A stretch of DNA of 64,000 nt from Bombyx mori. Taxonomy: Eukaryota; Arthropoda; Insecta; Lepidoptera; Bombycidae. The DNA lies in contig NC_085127.1 of assembly GCF_030269925.1 (NCBI RefSeq), forward strand, positions 12,965,501-13,029,500, in the 5' to 3' direction. Positions 1 through 13,500 of the stretch are shown here, piece after piece; position 1 is the stretch's first letter; each line of letters opens with the position of its first letter. The position numbers and the translations under genes were made by a program. The notes beneath the pieces are model-generated. The model was not told where the DNA came from. It saw only the letters and a program-made list of their open reading frames with translations, and made no database searches.

Positions 1-305
1 GTGGAGATCCACATTCCTAAGGAACCATGGCGCTCCGACGGCTATCCTGCAGAATCGTGATTGAATAACCTGAAGGGATTTCAAGTGGGTGCGGGCTGAG
101 TGAGCGAACACTACGCTTGCATACGTCATGACGGGGCGTATACAAGTTTTGTAGAGAGTTACCTTATTGCGGAGGGACAGTTTGCTTCGACTACAAAGCA
201 TTGGATAGAGTCGTCCTAGAATAAACGCGGCGCGGTCGCGTACCGTTTTTATATGGGGACGGAATGTCATCCCTCTGTCGAGGGTGACGCCTAGATATTT
301 GACCT
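1..305 (-). mobile_element. Jockey-type non-LTR RT 3' fragment, decayed
   Basis: This is the reverse complement of a diverged copy of the sequence at about 8930-9250. They share the GTCACCCTCGACAGA block and the block that codes for PVMTYA in the intact copy. It has several frame breaks and is cut by the window edge. Confidence 0.75.
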
Positions 306-1297
306 TCGAGACCCACGGTATGGGCTTAGGCCACTTTTGCGCTGACTGCCTCATATATAATACATAGATTACCACCAACCGCTTCCTTAACCAGATCCGA
401 CCATCTGGCTGGAGTTCTGCTCACTAGTAGGTTACAATAGCTCACCGCTCATCAGCGTCTAGAGACATTACCTTATGAATGGCCCTATCCATCTTCATAC
501 ATGAGGTTGCATTCTTAATCATATTGTATATTGGCTATTCCACTTTGGGAATTGGAACGCCTGACTGGGCTAAATAGTCATTTTAAATGTATCTACCTGG
601 GCTTACGTAGCAGTAATTACGTAAATTTATATTATTTTTATCATTTAAATCCTACCAGATGATGACCGAGCTTTGCTCGTTTTTTTTTTTGATAACGCCA
701 TCTTGTTGTTTCTTTAAAGAGGTTAGTTGCTCTCAATTAAGAAAAATAGTATTATTATTCGCCAATAGATGTCGAGAAGAGTTGAGTATTGAAAACACGA
801 ATAAAAAAACATTTTCTGAAAATAAATCATAGCTGGAAATCGTAGCTATCCCCCCCCAAATCCCCTGTATACTAAATTTTATGAAAATCGTTGAAGCCGT
901 TTCCGAGATTCAGATTATATATATACATATATTAATATACAAGAATTGCTCGTTTAAAGGTATAAGATAAACAATCGCGAATGTCTACGGTTCGCAAAAT
1001 CTAAATTTACATTGGTTTACAATATAAGAAAATTTTTGTGATTTCCCAAAAAAAAAAGCATACAAAATCGTAAATTATAATAAACACCATAATAATATTT
1101 ACAGCAGTCGACCGATACACGACCGACATTTCAGAATCGATCATCATAAAAATCCCGCTGACAAAATACCAAACAATAAAACAATACGAAATTTATATTA
1201 CAATGAAATTTTATTTCCCAGTAACTATTCGTATTATTCAAAACTCGTATTTACAGTATATATTATTATTATTACATAAATCATATAAACATATTTA
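306..1297. other. AT-rich sequence beyond the dpr20 stop
   Basis: This holds the presumed dpr20 3' UTR (upper end), T-rich runs and an ATATATAC-rich stretch near 920. I see no gene. Confidence 0.5.
1210..1215 (-). terminator. Candidate polyadenylation signal of dpr20
   Basis: AATAAA on the minus strand about 83 nt after the dpr20 stop codon. It is the first canonical hexamer downstream. In AT-rich DNA such hexamers are common, so this is a candidate only. Confidence 0.4.
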
Positions 1298-1500
1298 TCA
1301 CGTAGGTAACAGTACAATAAAATGTTCGTTGAAGTAGTTCTGACCAACAAATGTTTGGGCCAGTTTTGTGAATAGAATCACAGTTAAGAATAACAGAGAC
1401 TTGTCTGTTGATAGTGCGACGGTTATTGATAATGTCGCGAGGGTCATCGCTGAAGGTTGCTGCGGATGGGCGGCAGCGTGAAGTTCGGCTAGGCTTTCTT
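1298..1500 (-). CDS. dpr20: dpr20 exon 6, C-terminal tail and stop
   Basis: Encodes residues 327-393. It begins EESLAELHAAAH, matching the E-SFAELHHG segment I remember at the same junction of Drosophila dpr20. Then comes SLLFLTVILFTKLA and a hydrophobic end (HFIVLLP), stop TGA at 1300-1298. The acceptor is CCCTTTGTTTCAG. The tail could anchor the protein by a membrane segment or a GPI signal. Conservation drops after the first ten residues, as is common at Dpr C termini. Confidence 0.88.
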
Positions 1501-4500
1501 CTGAAACAAAGGGTAAAGGGTCAGTGGATTCAAAATCAAATCAAAACAGCCTTTGCTTAAGTACAAACTGTACTGTAAAAACTGAAGCCTTAGAATTTGT
1601 GGCGTTTAAGAACGCACTTCTTTTATGATGCGTAAGCTGGAACGCATGATAGGTTGAAAAAAAAGACCGCCAAATAAGACGAAGAAATGAGAAGTGTTAG
1701 AGCTGTGCGTGTGAAACCGCTTCATATACAAATAAAGCTCCTATTGTTTCGATTGTGCTGTTAATTACAAGTTGATTCAAAAACGCGACTTTCACGTGAA
1801 TTAAAGAAGGGTTGCTCACCCTCAATTGGTGACCCCGACGTTATACGAACACTCAACCTTCTGATCTGAATCCAACTAACTGAATATCTTATATTCTGTG
1901 ATGGCTACCGCTACATACTTATATGGCAAGGTAGATGGCGGCATTTGTATGGGCTCCGGTAACCACTAAACATCAGGTGGGCCATGAGCTCGTTCACCCA
2001 TCAAAGTAATAAAAAAAGTTGTTTGGAAGTGCCCTGAAAAATTTTCAGACGTAATCTTGTCATCTTTTTATCATTGTATCGATTGGCTACTGCGTCAGGA
2101 CTTGTACGCGTACAGACTATCTCGTCTAGTTGAATGCTTTCATTCACAGTAAATTTCCAGAGTTACATATTGCCAAATAACGTTAGCTTCTGAATTAACT
2201 CTCTTTTATGATAATCCCGTGCATTATATTCTTGTTCATAGCTGGGGTTTGGTCTATGAATGATGGTTACGAACCAGCCGGTTTTAAGTAGGCTCCGCTC
2301 ATAGCTATAGACGGTTCATCATCATCATCTTAGGCCTTACAGCGCAGGGTGGGCCTTAGCCTGGTTCAGTATCTCTCTCCAGAGTGCTCTGTTTAGGGCT
2401 CTCTCCTTCCAGTTCCTGACACCAATAGCTTTGAGGTCGTGCTCTACGCCAAGTAACCATCGGATATAGACGGTTAATGCCCTATTGATGCGTTTCGGTT
2501 TTAAGGGTGGGGCAGCCGTTATAACTATGCTTGAGACCTTAGGAATGATATCACCTTGAGGGGTGGTGCATTTACGTTGTGGATTTCTATGGGCTCCAGT
2601 AACCACTTTACACCAGGTGGGCTGTGAACTCGTCCATCCATAATACATTTTTCATGTCCGTACATAATATACGTGCGTTCTATGTATTTAAATTATACGG
2701 CAAGGTGGTTGATATTTAATTTTATGCCGACTAACAATATACCTTTAGACCAGTTTCGGTTTGTAGGTATAGAAAAAAATTCGTTTCATTGAATAAAATA
2801 ATATTAATAAATATTTACTAACAATCACGCCACGTCAACTTGTCCCGTGATAAGTTCGTAAAGAACTTGTGTTACAGGTACCAGATAACGGAAATAAATG
2901 TAAGATTTTTATTATACACATACATATATTTAATACACATCCATAACCCTGGAAAATACATTTATATTTATCATACAAATATCTTCCTTGGCGGGATTCG
3001 AACCCACGACCCCCTTGTGTAGTGACCATGTCACTTACCACTACACCAGACAGCCGTTAGATTGTATTCATTGCATTCAAGATATTCACCTTCATAGTGC
3101 TATCGGTTTTAAGAAATTATTTATTTACATGGCGTGAAAGCTTTTAAGCTATCAAAAAGCTAGAAAATTAATTAAATATATTTCACTTTGTAGAGTTCGA
3201 AAACTTCGTAACAGTTCTATACTTCATGATAAAGTAAGTTGTTTTAAGATAAATTTAGTTCGAGATAAAATATTCAAAAGGACGTAATTAAGCTTCACGG
3301 CAAGTGAAATTTGAATGAAGGGGTATGTTATTACAGTACATATTTTATGAGAAAATGTCCTAGTACCGGGTTTGTATCACTTTAGTTACTTTCTTTAGAA
3401 TTGTCCGTTGAGTACCCGGTTTATTATTCATTTATTTTCCACTAGCGGCCCGCTCCGGCTCCGCTCGGGTCTTTAACAAAAATTTCAACGATATTCCGTC
3501 GTCCTTCTATTGTTTTTAAATAAAAGAACACTTATTGCGGCATAACTATAATAGTTAGACACATACTGCCCCAAAGCTTTTTGTAAATAATAATATTTTT
3601 TCTTTCTCTGTCTGTATTGTTGACTAGCGGCCCGCTCCGGCTCCGTTCGGGTCTTTAACAAAAAATTTCAACGATATTCCGTCGTCCTTCTATTGTTTTT
3701 AAATAAAAGAACACTTATTGCGGCATAACTATAATAGTTAGTCACATACTGCCGCAACACTTTTTGTTAATAATAATGTGTTCTACAAAGTCGTAGTACA
3801 TTATTTTATTCTATCATCAATAGTTTTCGCAGGGCACGCGATGTAAAGAATATTTTAAGGTAATTTTTGTACACCTTGGGTTACATTATTGGAGTTTTAG
3901 TAAGGATCCCTAATTTAAAAAAAAAAAAGATTATAACCTATATCACTTGGGAATAGTGTAGCTTTCAAACTGTGAAATAATTTTTTAAATCGGTTCAGTA
4001 GTTTCGGAGTCTACTCAATACAAACAACTATTTATAATATTAGTATAGAAGTATAAATTTTCTAATAAGCTTTCCATCATCCTCGGTGAAAATCAAAAGT
4101 GAGGAAACTAGTTTATGATTAAAGCTACTGAGGTTCGTGGTCGCTGCTTATAAATTTATTAAAATACAAGCTCCTCATATTTATTGTGAAATATCATTGT
4201 AATGTGTAATTTTGAAGCAAAAAAGTGTGCTCTTTCTGAAATCCAGTCGAAGCTATTAGTGTTCCTAACATCCAATTTATTACTGTTACGTCGTGAGATT
4301 CTAGACATCCATTGTATGAGTTTATTAATCAGTTTTGCTTCGACCAGCATTCTGCACAAAGGACCAAAATTGTCACCTAAAGTTCAGCAGTCAGAAGACA
4401 TGGCATTTGGTGAATTGCGAATATCCTACAGAGCAGAAAAAGGAAGATTCTTTAATACTAGAAATTGGTAAATTCGTAATTGAACTTGTGAGTAAATTTG

Positions 4501-7500
4501 GGCACGTCAAGACGTACGCTTGTTCCCAAAAGCTGAACATGGATATCTTTTAATCTGGTTCATAGATTTAGATAAAAGACATGCTAATACTTGAATTTCC
4601 CTGCTTGATCACCGTCTGCTTTCTTAGTGTTGTAAAGTAGTAATAATCTATGTAATTCGGTGTATGGATATACACAGTATTGTTCCAGCAAGCGACTCAA
4701 AAAAATACATGGATTGTATGATTCTTTACAGAAATACAAGATTTCTACTAAATGTAATGAGCCTAGGTCAAATCTAGTATTTAAATGAAATATTAATTCA
4801 TTGTTTATCGAAATTATAGATTGACTTATTATTTATTGCCCCGTTAGGCAAACAAGTCCACCTAATGGTGTGTGGTTACCGTCGCTTGTTGAAGTTAGCA
4901 TTACTAAAAATAAAGCTAAGTCACAGTCCACCACTTTTAGGGTCGCAATCGTATAGACTTAAACTTTTGCTTACTTAATTAGAACACACAAGTAGCAACG
5001 TCTTAATAATAGCGGTCTGCACTGAAATTATTTCAGGTTATAGCTTCAATTTTAAAGTCATTAATGCTCTTTCCACTTACAAGTGTCACGACGGTCCCGA
5101 AGGTAAAATACAACAAAACCTAATTAACGTGGAATCACGAAAGATCTGCGTACCGTGTTGTAATCAAAAGAGAGGAATAATAAAAAACTTTTTAAGTGAA
5201 ACCTCAATATTCCAATATTTGGATCCGACCAATTTAACTTACTCCATTAAGGAAATACTGTTTTTTTTAATGGCCCAAATAAGAGGCGGGTAAATGGAGT
5301 TATCCGAAATGCCGTTATTCCTATGGGCTTGCGCTATATTCTTCATTTAGTTTGCATAATGCTGAATTCTTCTTAGTCGAATACTTCATTGCTCAAGGTC
5401 GTGTCTTTGAAAGCCCTTCGTGGCTCTTTGTACCCTCAGCTTCGATTTGCTTCGGTTTTCGGCTTCTCTCAGGGCGTTCGCAACAGAAAGTCCAGTGAGC
5501 GCAGTTATCTGATCCGACCAACGGTTTAGTGGTCGGCCGGCGAGTCTTTTCCTTACTGAATTACAGTAACCTATTTCTACTATATCTATAGATAAAATCC
5601 ACTGAGTTTCTTGCCGGCTCTTCTGATCCAGTTGTAGACACAGCTAAGGGCTGCTCTTGCTAGAGTTAGTGATATCAAATTCTATCTTCTATTCTTAGAT
5701 TCAAGCAGCGCGTAGCAGGAATAGCTCCTTAGTCTACCAACGAATGGGAAGGGTTTTTTTTTAATACTGCAACTCGGACTCCCACGTTATTTAGTACAAC
5801 AATTCTCGTGCTTTACAATATAACTATACTAATATTATAAAGCTGAAGAGTTTGCTTGTTTGAACGCGCTAGTCTCAGGAACTACTGGGCAGATTTGAAA
5901 AAAAATCTTTCAGTGTTAGATAGCCCATTTATTGAGGTAAGCTATAGGCTATATAACATCACGCTAAGACTAATACAAGCGGAGCACCAATAAGTAATGT
6001 TTCAAAATCGGGTTTTTTTTCTTTTGAGAGTTTCCGTTGCGTGCGCTGCACGCAACTAAAAAAACATTATCTAAAAAAAAATCCGCGACGGCATATGTCT
6101 ATATGTTAAGATTGGCTCACTATAACGTTTTTGATGCCAACCAAATTTGTTCTAAAATACCACTCGGACGATGTCGCGGGCAAAAGCTATTAATTACTGT
6201 AATAAGATGCGTTAATGCTGGCAAATATAACAGCACACCGCCGTATACCATACAAGTCTCGTCTACTGTACTAAAAGTGTCGTCATATTACAAGAGATGA
6301 AAAACTATCTTTATGCGTATTTTCATCCAAATCCTTCCCAGTCATATTTGGGTGATTAATAAACGACCAAACAAACATTCAAATGTATTATGTAACATTA
6401 AGATTCAATTGCCCTATCCATATTTTGTGCCCTTTTAAATTCGCACCAAGCTCTCGGCTTGACACAACGATCAAAGTTATTAAGAAACTGAAGGCAACTC
6501 TTGCACGTCACGTTAAAATCACTTCGAGTTCTTAATTAAGAACTCATTAATTCATTGTCTTTATGCTTGGCAACGTTATCGTGTTACGCGTGAGTTACAT
6601 TGAAAGTTAACGCAAACAAATTTTTGTTGTTCATTTCGCTTGGTTTATGAAATTTAATTTGTGTATATAAATATTTTATACTGGTTGTAGGACCTCTTGT
6701 GAGTCCGCGCGGGTGGGTACCACCGCCCTGCCTGTTTCTGCCGTGAAGAAGTTGAAGGGTGGGGCAGCAGTTGTAACTATACTGAGATCTTAGAACTTAT
6801 ATCTCAAGGTGGGTGGCGCATTTACGTTGTAGATGTCTATAGGCTCCAGTAACCACTTAACACCAGGCGTATAAAGCGTAGGTTCTAGTGCTGTGAGTGA
6901 TGTAAGTTGCGACTCAAATAGAGCCTTTTCCTAATTTTCTTCATCTTGTTCTTAGATGGGGTGAGCGCAGCATGTGCTCTTATCATGCTGCATATGGATT
7001 TGCCATGAGTTTTACGAACGGCTGCCTGTCTGACATCAATACTCCTTACGTGATATATCCATATTCCAACATATTGTGGGGATGGACTTTAGCAGTTTCT
7101 TTCTAAGCTATTTTATAGCATTTGAGCGCGGCGACCGAATCATGGAATTCCGTAACGAAAAAAACCTTACACCCCTCACTTCGCCAACCATGTAGCTCGC
7201 GTTCAACACATTCACTCGTTGCGCTTGTGTAGTGTTTGTCAATAAGCGCGTGGCGTGACGTCACACTGCATGCGCATCATGAGCAGTCTGCCCATCTCTC
7301 TCTCGCGCGGTCTAGCTTATGAGTGTGAAGGGGACAGTTAAGGTTTTGCTTTTATTATTGTTTTAATATTAAATTATCATTGTCTAATTATAATTGCATA
7401 AGTTGATAAAAAATGCTATGCAATAGCTTTACCGCGGCAGTCCCCGAGTGCCACACGTTTTTTTTTTTGTGTTTCTTTTACTTCGTCGACTTTATCCGTT

Positions 7501-10500
7501 TCTTCTTTTATCGTTTCTTTTACTTTATTCATTTTTTGTTCGATTTTGTGACCTAGGATCGTTCCCTCCCCTCTACAGTTTCCCGAGCGCTATGACATGT
7601 TCTTCTTCAAACGAGGCTTGTGGCGTACTTAAAGGTAGACAGCAGCTTACCCTCTCTGCCCCTGGAATTGTTGACGTCCAAGGCCGATGGTTACCATTCA
7701 CCATCAGGTTACTCTATACTGCATACAAGGGAACCAAAAAATCGTTTTGAGCTGATTATTTTGATGTTACGTACCATTAAGCACGTGTACGGAAACAGTA
7801 TGCGATCTGGCGCCTCGGACGGCGCACGTGTAGTTGCCAGCGTCGCTACTGTTAACACGTGCTAAGCGTAGCAGACTGTCTGCCCCGCCAGGAACCTGCT
7901 CCGTCTTGACGCTGTAACAAAATAATTCTTATATCGATTTCCCGCCTGTAGCTTTGTTGGAATATAAAAAAATTAGGTTACACAATAAAAAGCCCTTCTA
8001 AAAATATAAATAAGCATTTAAGGGATCGAATCGAACATTCAATTACGAAGACCTTAATTACTTTTTAAGTACAAACGCGAAAAGCAAACAAAACTTCCAC
8101 TCAAACTTATTACCTATTCATTAAAAGTTTTCGATCAACCCAACATTTGATGAGACGTAGAATATTCGAGGAAGGATTTTTAAGTGATGTGCCATAAATG
8201 GTTTTTTTTATTTATTTTTGTTTTTGTAAGAGTTTGGTTAGAATTATCGTAATAAGCGATTGCCATTAAATGCCTGCTTCATAATCAAAGAAATATTCCG
8301 TATTAAATGTATACACTAACACTTTAATATTGTTAATTCAAATTTCGTAAACTACTATATTATAACGTGATTTTACGAAATCAACACTTTGGTATTCCAC
8401 TGACGACATAGTTGCTTGACTATGTCTGGCATCTTGTGATTTATATGAAGAAATATTCTTTAAGTACATATTTCGAAAGCTCAAAGGAAACATAGATGTA
8501 GCCGACGGTAAGCCTTCGAATATTTATCGACAGAAAAATATCGCATACATAACCGTCAACATTGTTGACGATTCAATAAATAAAATAAAAGTTAAATGTT
8601 GAAGTTGTCGTGGCCTAAAAGATAAGACGTGCATTCGTGTTGAAGCGATGCACCGGTGTTCGAATCCCGCAGGCGGGTACCAATTTTTCTAATGAAATAC
8701 GTACTCAACAAATGTTCACGATTGACTTCCACGGTGAGGGAATAACATCGTGTAATAAAAATCAAACCCGCAAAATTATAATTTGCGTAAATACTGTTGG
8801 TAGGATAACTAATTGTGAGTCCGCACGGGTAGGTACCACCACCCTGCCTATTTCTACCGTGAAGTAGTAATGCGTTTCGGTTTGAAGGGTAGGGCAGCCA
8901 TTGTAACTATACTGATGTTCGACCAGCCCATGGGCCCCGAAGGTCAAATATTTAGGCGTCACCCTCGACAGAAGGATGACATTCCGCCCCCATATTAAGA
9001 CGGTACGCGATCGTGCCGCCTTCATTATAGGACGTCTCTACCCGATGATATGCAGGCGAAGTAAAATGTCCCTTAGAAATAAGGTGACACTCTACAAAAC
9101 TTGCATACGCCCCGTCATGACCTATGCAAGTGTAGTGTTCGCTCACGCGGCCCGCACTCACTTAAAATCCTTCCAAATTATTCAATCCCGTTTTTGCAGG
9201 ATAGCCGTCGGAGCCCCGTGGTTCGTCAGGAACGTCGACCTCCATGACGATCTGGACTTAGAGTCCATCAGTAAGTATTTACAGTCGGCGTCGATGTGCC
9301 ACTTCGATAAAGCGGCACGACACGAGAACCCTCTCATCGTGGCCGCCGGTAAATACATTCCCGATCCTGCGGACAGAATGGAAAGCAGTCGACGTCGCCC
9401 AAAATACGTCATCTCGGATCCTCCCGATCCAGTAACGGTGCTTCTAGGTACTTCAAGCACCGGTCACCGTTCTCGTCGAACCCGTCGCTTGCGACGAAGG
9501 GCTCGACGAGTAAATTAACTCTCAGACACAGCCCACTGAGTTTCTCGCCGGATCTTCTCAGTGGGTCGCGTTTCCGATCCGGTGGTAGATTCTGCGAAGC
9601 ACGACTCTTGCTAGGGTTCGTGTTAGCATCGTCGTCAGGTTTGAGCCCCGTGAGCTCACCTACTAGTTACGGTTACGCTGGAATAGCCGCTCCAGGCTAC
9701 CAGCTTAGGTAGGAAAAAAAAAAGTAACTATACTTGAGACCTTAGAACTTATATCTCAAGGTGGGTGGTGCATTTACGTTGTAGATGTCTATGGGCTTTA
9801 GTAACCACTTAACAACAGGTGGGCTGTGAGCTCGTCCACCCATCTAGGCAAAAAAAAACTGATTTTAAACATTTGATGTTCATAGTCAAGTTTAGAAAGA
9901 CGGTCTTGTATTTCGCAAAGGTAATTTGGGATATCGCTATAACACTACGTACGCATCGAAACGTGTTGTGCCCGTTGTCAACGTCTATATTTGGAGTCCC
10001 AGATTAAATTTTCACTAAATGTCTAGTCAGGAACACAACCGAAGCATTTACCTTCGGAATTATATATTTACAAGCAATCCGCGCGCTCCCTCTTCTGATG
10101 TTCACACGGTACATATAAATGTGAAATATTTCAATAGAGGGACCCAACAATAACCTGTCATTACAGAAACACGGTTATGAATTGTTAAAGAATTGACTAC
10201 TTTGTAGAATGTTTTCGTTGGTATTATTCCAAAGGTGAAATAATATTGAAGCTGTATTTGGGTTTCAGGCTGTTTGTGATTGATTTTTCGGATTGTTCGT
10301 CAGTTAATTTATACGGGGGCTTTGTAGCCGGGTCGCTTTAGCGGGATTATTGGAAATAAACAGGTGAAAATGTTTATGATTGAAATCTTAATTTAAGTTA
10401 TTGAATTTATAATTGTTTACGGAATTTGCATTATATACACACTCCGAATAAAGCGGATGACTTAAACACATTCATATTTAGAATAGAAACTACAAGCCCT

Positions 10501-13500
10501 AAACGAAGAAACACCTGTAGATGTGACCATCTATCTATACGCAAGTGAAATAAAAATCTACATGATAAGAAAGAATGCCAATACTGTTAGTATAAAATTA
10601 ATTTTGCTGCTCATTGCCGCGCAGGAAAAAAGAAAAGTAGATAAAGGAGTCTCCAAGGGCCAACCGGTTTTGGTATTCTAAATTCAAGCAGTTTTTCGTA
10701 CAAGGAACTCAAAGAGTAAAAAGTTTGGAGATTTTACGATAAAAAACAAAATACAATTTTAATCTCTAGTCTGGTAATTAGTCTTCAACAAGCCAGTCAA
10801 GTCTTGCGTGATGTGCCTATAGGCTTCAGTCAGGGTTTTTATAACCAGTTAATTTCTACATATTAATATGCAGATATGAGATCATTTGGATCTCCCTGGT
10901 ATGCTACTGGTGATGCCTTATGTCACGGAAAGTGTTTTGAGGAGTTGTTAAAAACGATCTCCTTTTTATCACAACACTATAAGCGCTGCAGTAGAGTTAT
11001 CCATACTTGCTGGAAGCACTGCATCCGTTTGTGCTTCCTGAGATATTTTTATGAGTACAATCAGGATATCGCATGCATCCCTTACTGTTGTTCTCCGAAC
11101 ATTAACAAGTACTTAAACGAGATATGATTTAGAGATGAGGCACAGGCTTGGCAGTGAAGTTTTGTTGTGTCTATGTCTAAGAGTGTTGGTAAGCAATGAC
11201 TGTCAAGCTCTCCGTATACCCATTGGCTTCTTAGGGTAACTGGAAAAGAAGACTGGTTTTTATTTTTTATTGCTTATATGGGTGGACGAGCTCACAGCCC
11301 ACCTGGTGTTAAGTGGTTACTGGAGCCCATAAAAAATCTACAATGTAAATGCGCCACCCACCTTGAGATATAACTTCTAAGGTCTCGGTATAGTTATAAC
11401 GACTGCCCCGCCCTTCAAACCGAAAAGCTTTACTGCTTCACGGCAGAAATAGGCAGGGCGGTGGTACCTACCCGTGCGGACTCACAAGAGGTCCTACCAC
11501 CAGTAATATAATTCTTACCTTATCCCACCTCTAGTGGTATCAGCATTTAATGCGCGCCCTTCGTGCAGCCAAGTAAGGACTGTGGGTGTCTCGACGTGGC
11601 GAGCCCTGCAGACCAGCGCCAGGGTTGATTCTGCTTCGTAGTACTTTTCCAGGAGAGGGGCGCCGGCTTCGTCGACTACCCACACCTGAGGAGCTGTGTT
11701 GTCATGGAAAGTTGACATAAGCGACTACGTTCTAATTTGACACGGATTAGTTTTAGATTTTGATTTGTTCGTTATAATAAAGATAACTTCAAAACTATAA
11801 TATTGGAGTTCTACATATGCGTCTATCTTAGAGGAGTATTTTATTTACTAATACAAACGGGAAGCTACGTCATTGCATTGAGTTATTTCGAGACGTCAAG
11901 TTATAATATTAAGAGTAATGGATAATCTGAAATCTGAAAGTTATTTCACAGTACGCTTCCAGAGACCTCTTTTGCCATGTACCATCCAACTATAGAATTA
12001 ACTGAAGCTGAAATGGAGGAGACCATAATGTTTTCTGAGCGTTATGACGTGTCCTTCTTCAAACAAGGCTTGGGGAAAGTAGTCAGTGGTAGGCAGCGAC
12101 TTAACTGTGCCTCAGGCGTTTTTGACGTCCATATGATTTTTTTTTATTGCTTAGATGGGTGGACGAGCTCACAGCCCTCCTGGTGTTAAGCGGTTACTGG
12201 AGCCCATAGACATCTACAACGTAAATGCGCCACCCACCTTGAGGTATAAGTTCTTAGGTCTCAATATAGTTACAACGGCTGCCCCGCCCTTCAAACCGAA
12301 ATGCATTACTGTGTCACGGCAGAAATAGGCAGGGTGGTGGTACCTACCCGTGCGAACTCACAAGAGGTCCTGCCACCAGTAAAAAAGCGACAGTAAATAC
12401 TCATCATCAGGTGGATCGTATAATCGACTGCCTACTAAAGCAATAAAAAACAAATATAAAGAATCCCACAATACAACAAAATGACTAATAAAAAAAAAGG
12501 TGTAGGCTTTCTGTAATATATCTTTAAATACTCACTGTTAATATGTAAATAGGTCCTGCTAACTCTAGGTGGGTGTGTTGATATCTGACATTCGTATACT
12601 CCTTCGTCGTCCGGTTTTACCTCCCTGATGAGCAACCTCCAGTTTCCAGGGTATCTCCTGGCCACTGTGACCCGATTATCAGCTGCGTACGTGACAGCGC
12701 CCACGGTCAGCAATTCTGGGATCTCGTCTTTGCCTCTACGTCGTACCCAAGATACCTAAAATAGCATTTCGTTTGTGACTCTCATAAGTATAATGAATGC
12801 ACTGGAGCATATGGGGATTCCACGATCATTAATGATGCAACTGGTCTGGAAAGACATGGAATATGATCATCAGTTTTTTTAATTATTTATTTGTAACTAG
12901 CTGACCCGGCAGACTTCGTAGTGCCTCAATCGAGAAATAAAAGACCTAAACTTTTGTATAAAATAAACTTTAAACAAACAAAAGGAATCCGTCCGACGGG
13001 GGACGCATCAAAGGGCAAACAAAATTGTAATTTTTTTTTAATTCCGATCTCTTCCATATTTATTTACCTTTTAAACCTTCTCTGGAGTTCCACAAATAAT
13101 TTTAGACCAAAATTAGCCAAATCGCTCCAGCTGTTCTCGAGTTTTAGCGAGACTAACGAACAGTAATTCATTTTTATATATATAGATTAAATGTCAGTCA
13201 GACTTTAAGTTTTCATCGTTCTAATTGTGAACTGTGCAATTGGTGACATTAAATAATGTTTTAAATAATTATGTCTAACTTTTTTAAGGGATTTTATGAC
13301 CTGGTAACTGAGACCTTTAAGTCATGTCTTATTTTAATTTATATTCATATTTTTATGAAAAATGATATTATGGAGTGAAATGAAATGAAGATGATTAATT
13401 TGAGACATTAATCAACTGGGATGAAATTAAATGAAATGAAATGGGATGAAATATAATCTCACTAAAATGGTGGTCATTTACTAAGATTTAAGTCAGTGGA

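Noticed and set aside
2984..3057. tRNA gene
   Set aside because: A and B boxes are present but the acceptor stems do not pair; it is a SINE head.
4202..4553. Two short plus-strand ORFs as genes
   Set aside because: No domain, no splice context and inside a dpr20 intron.
11694..11718. ATG at 11718 as a start codon
   Set aside because: It is in the intron, before the acceptor of dpr20 exon 4; exon phases fit without it.
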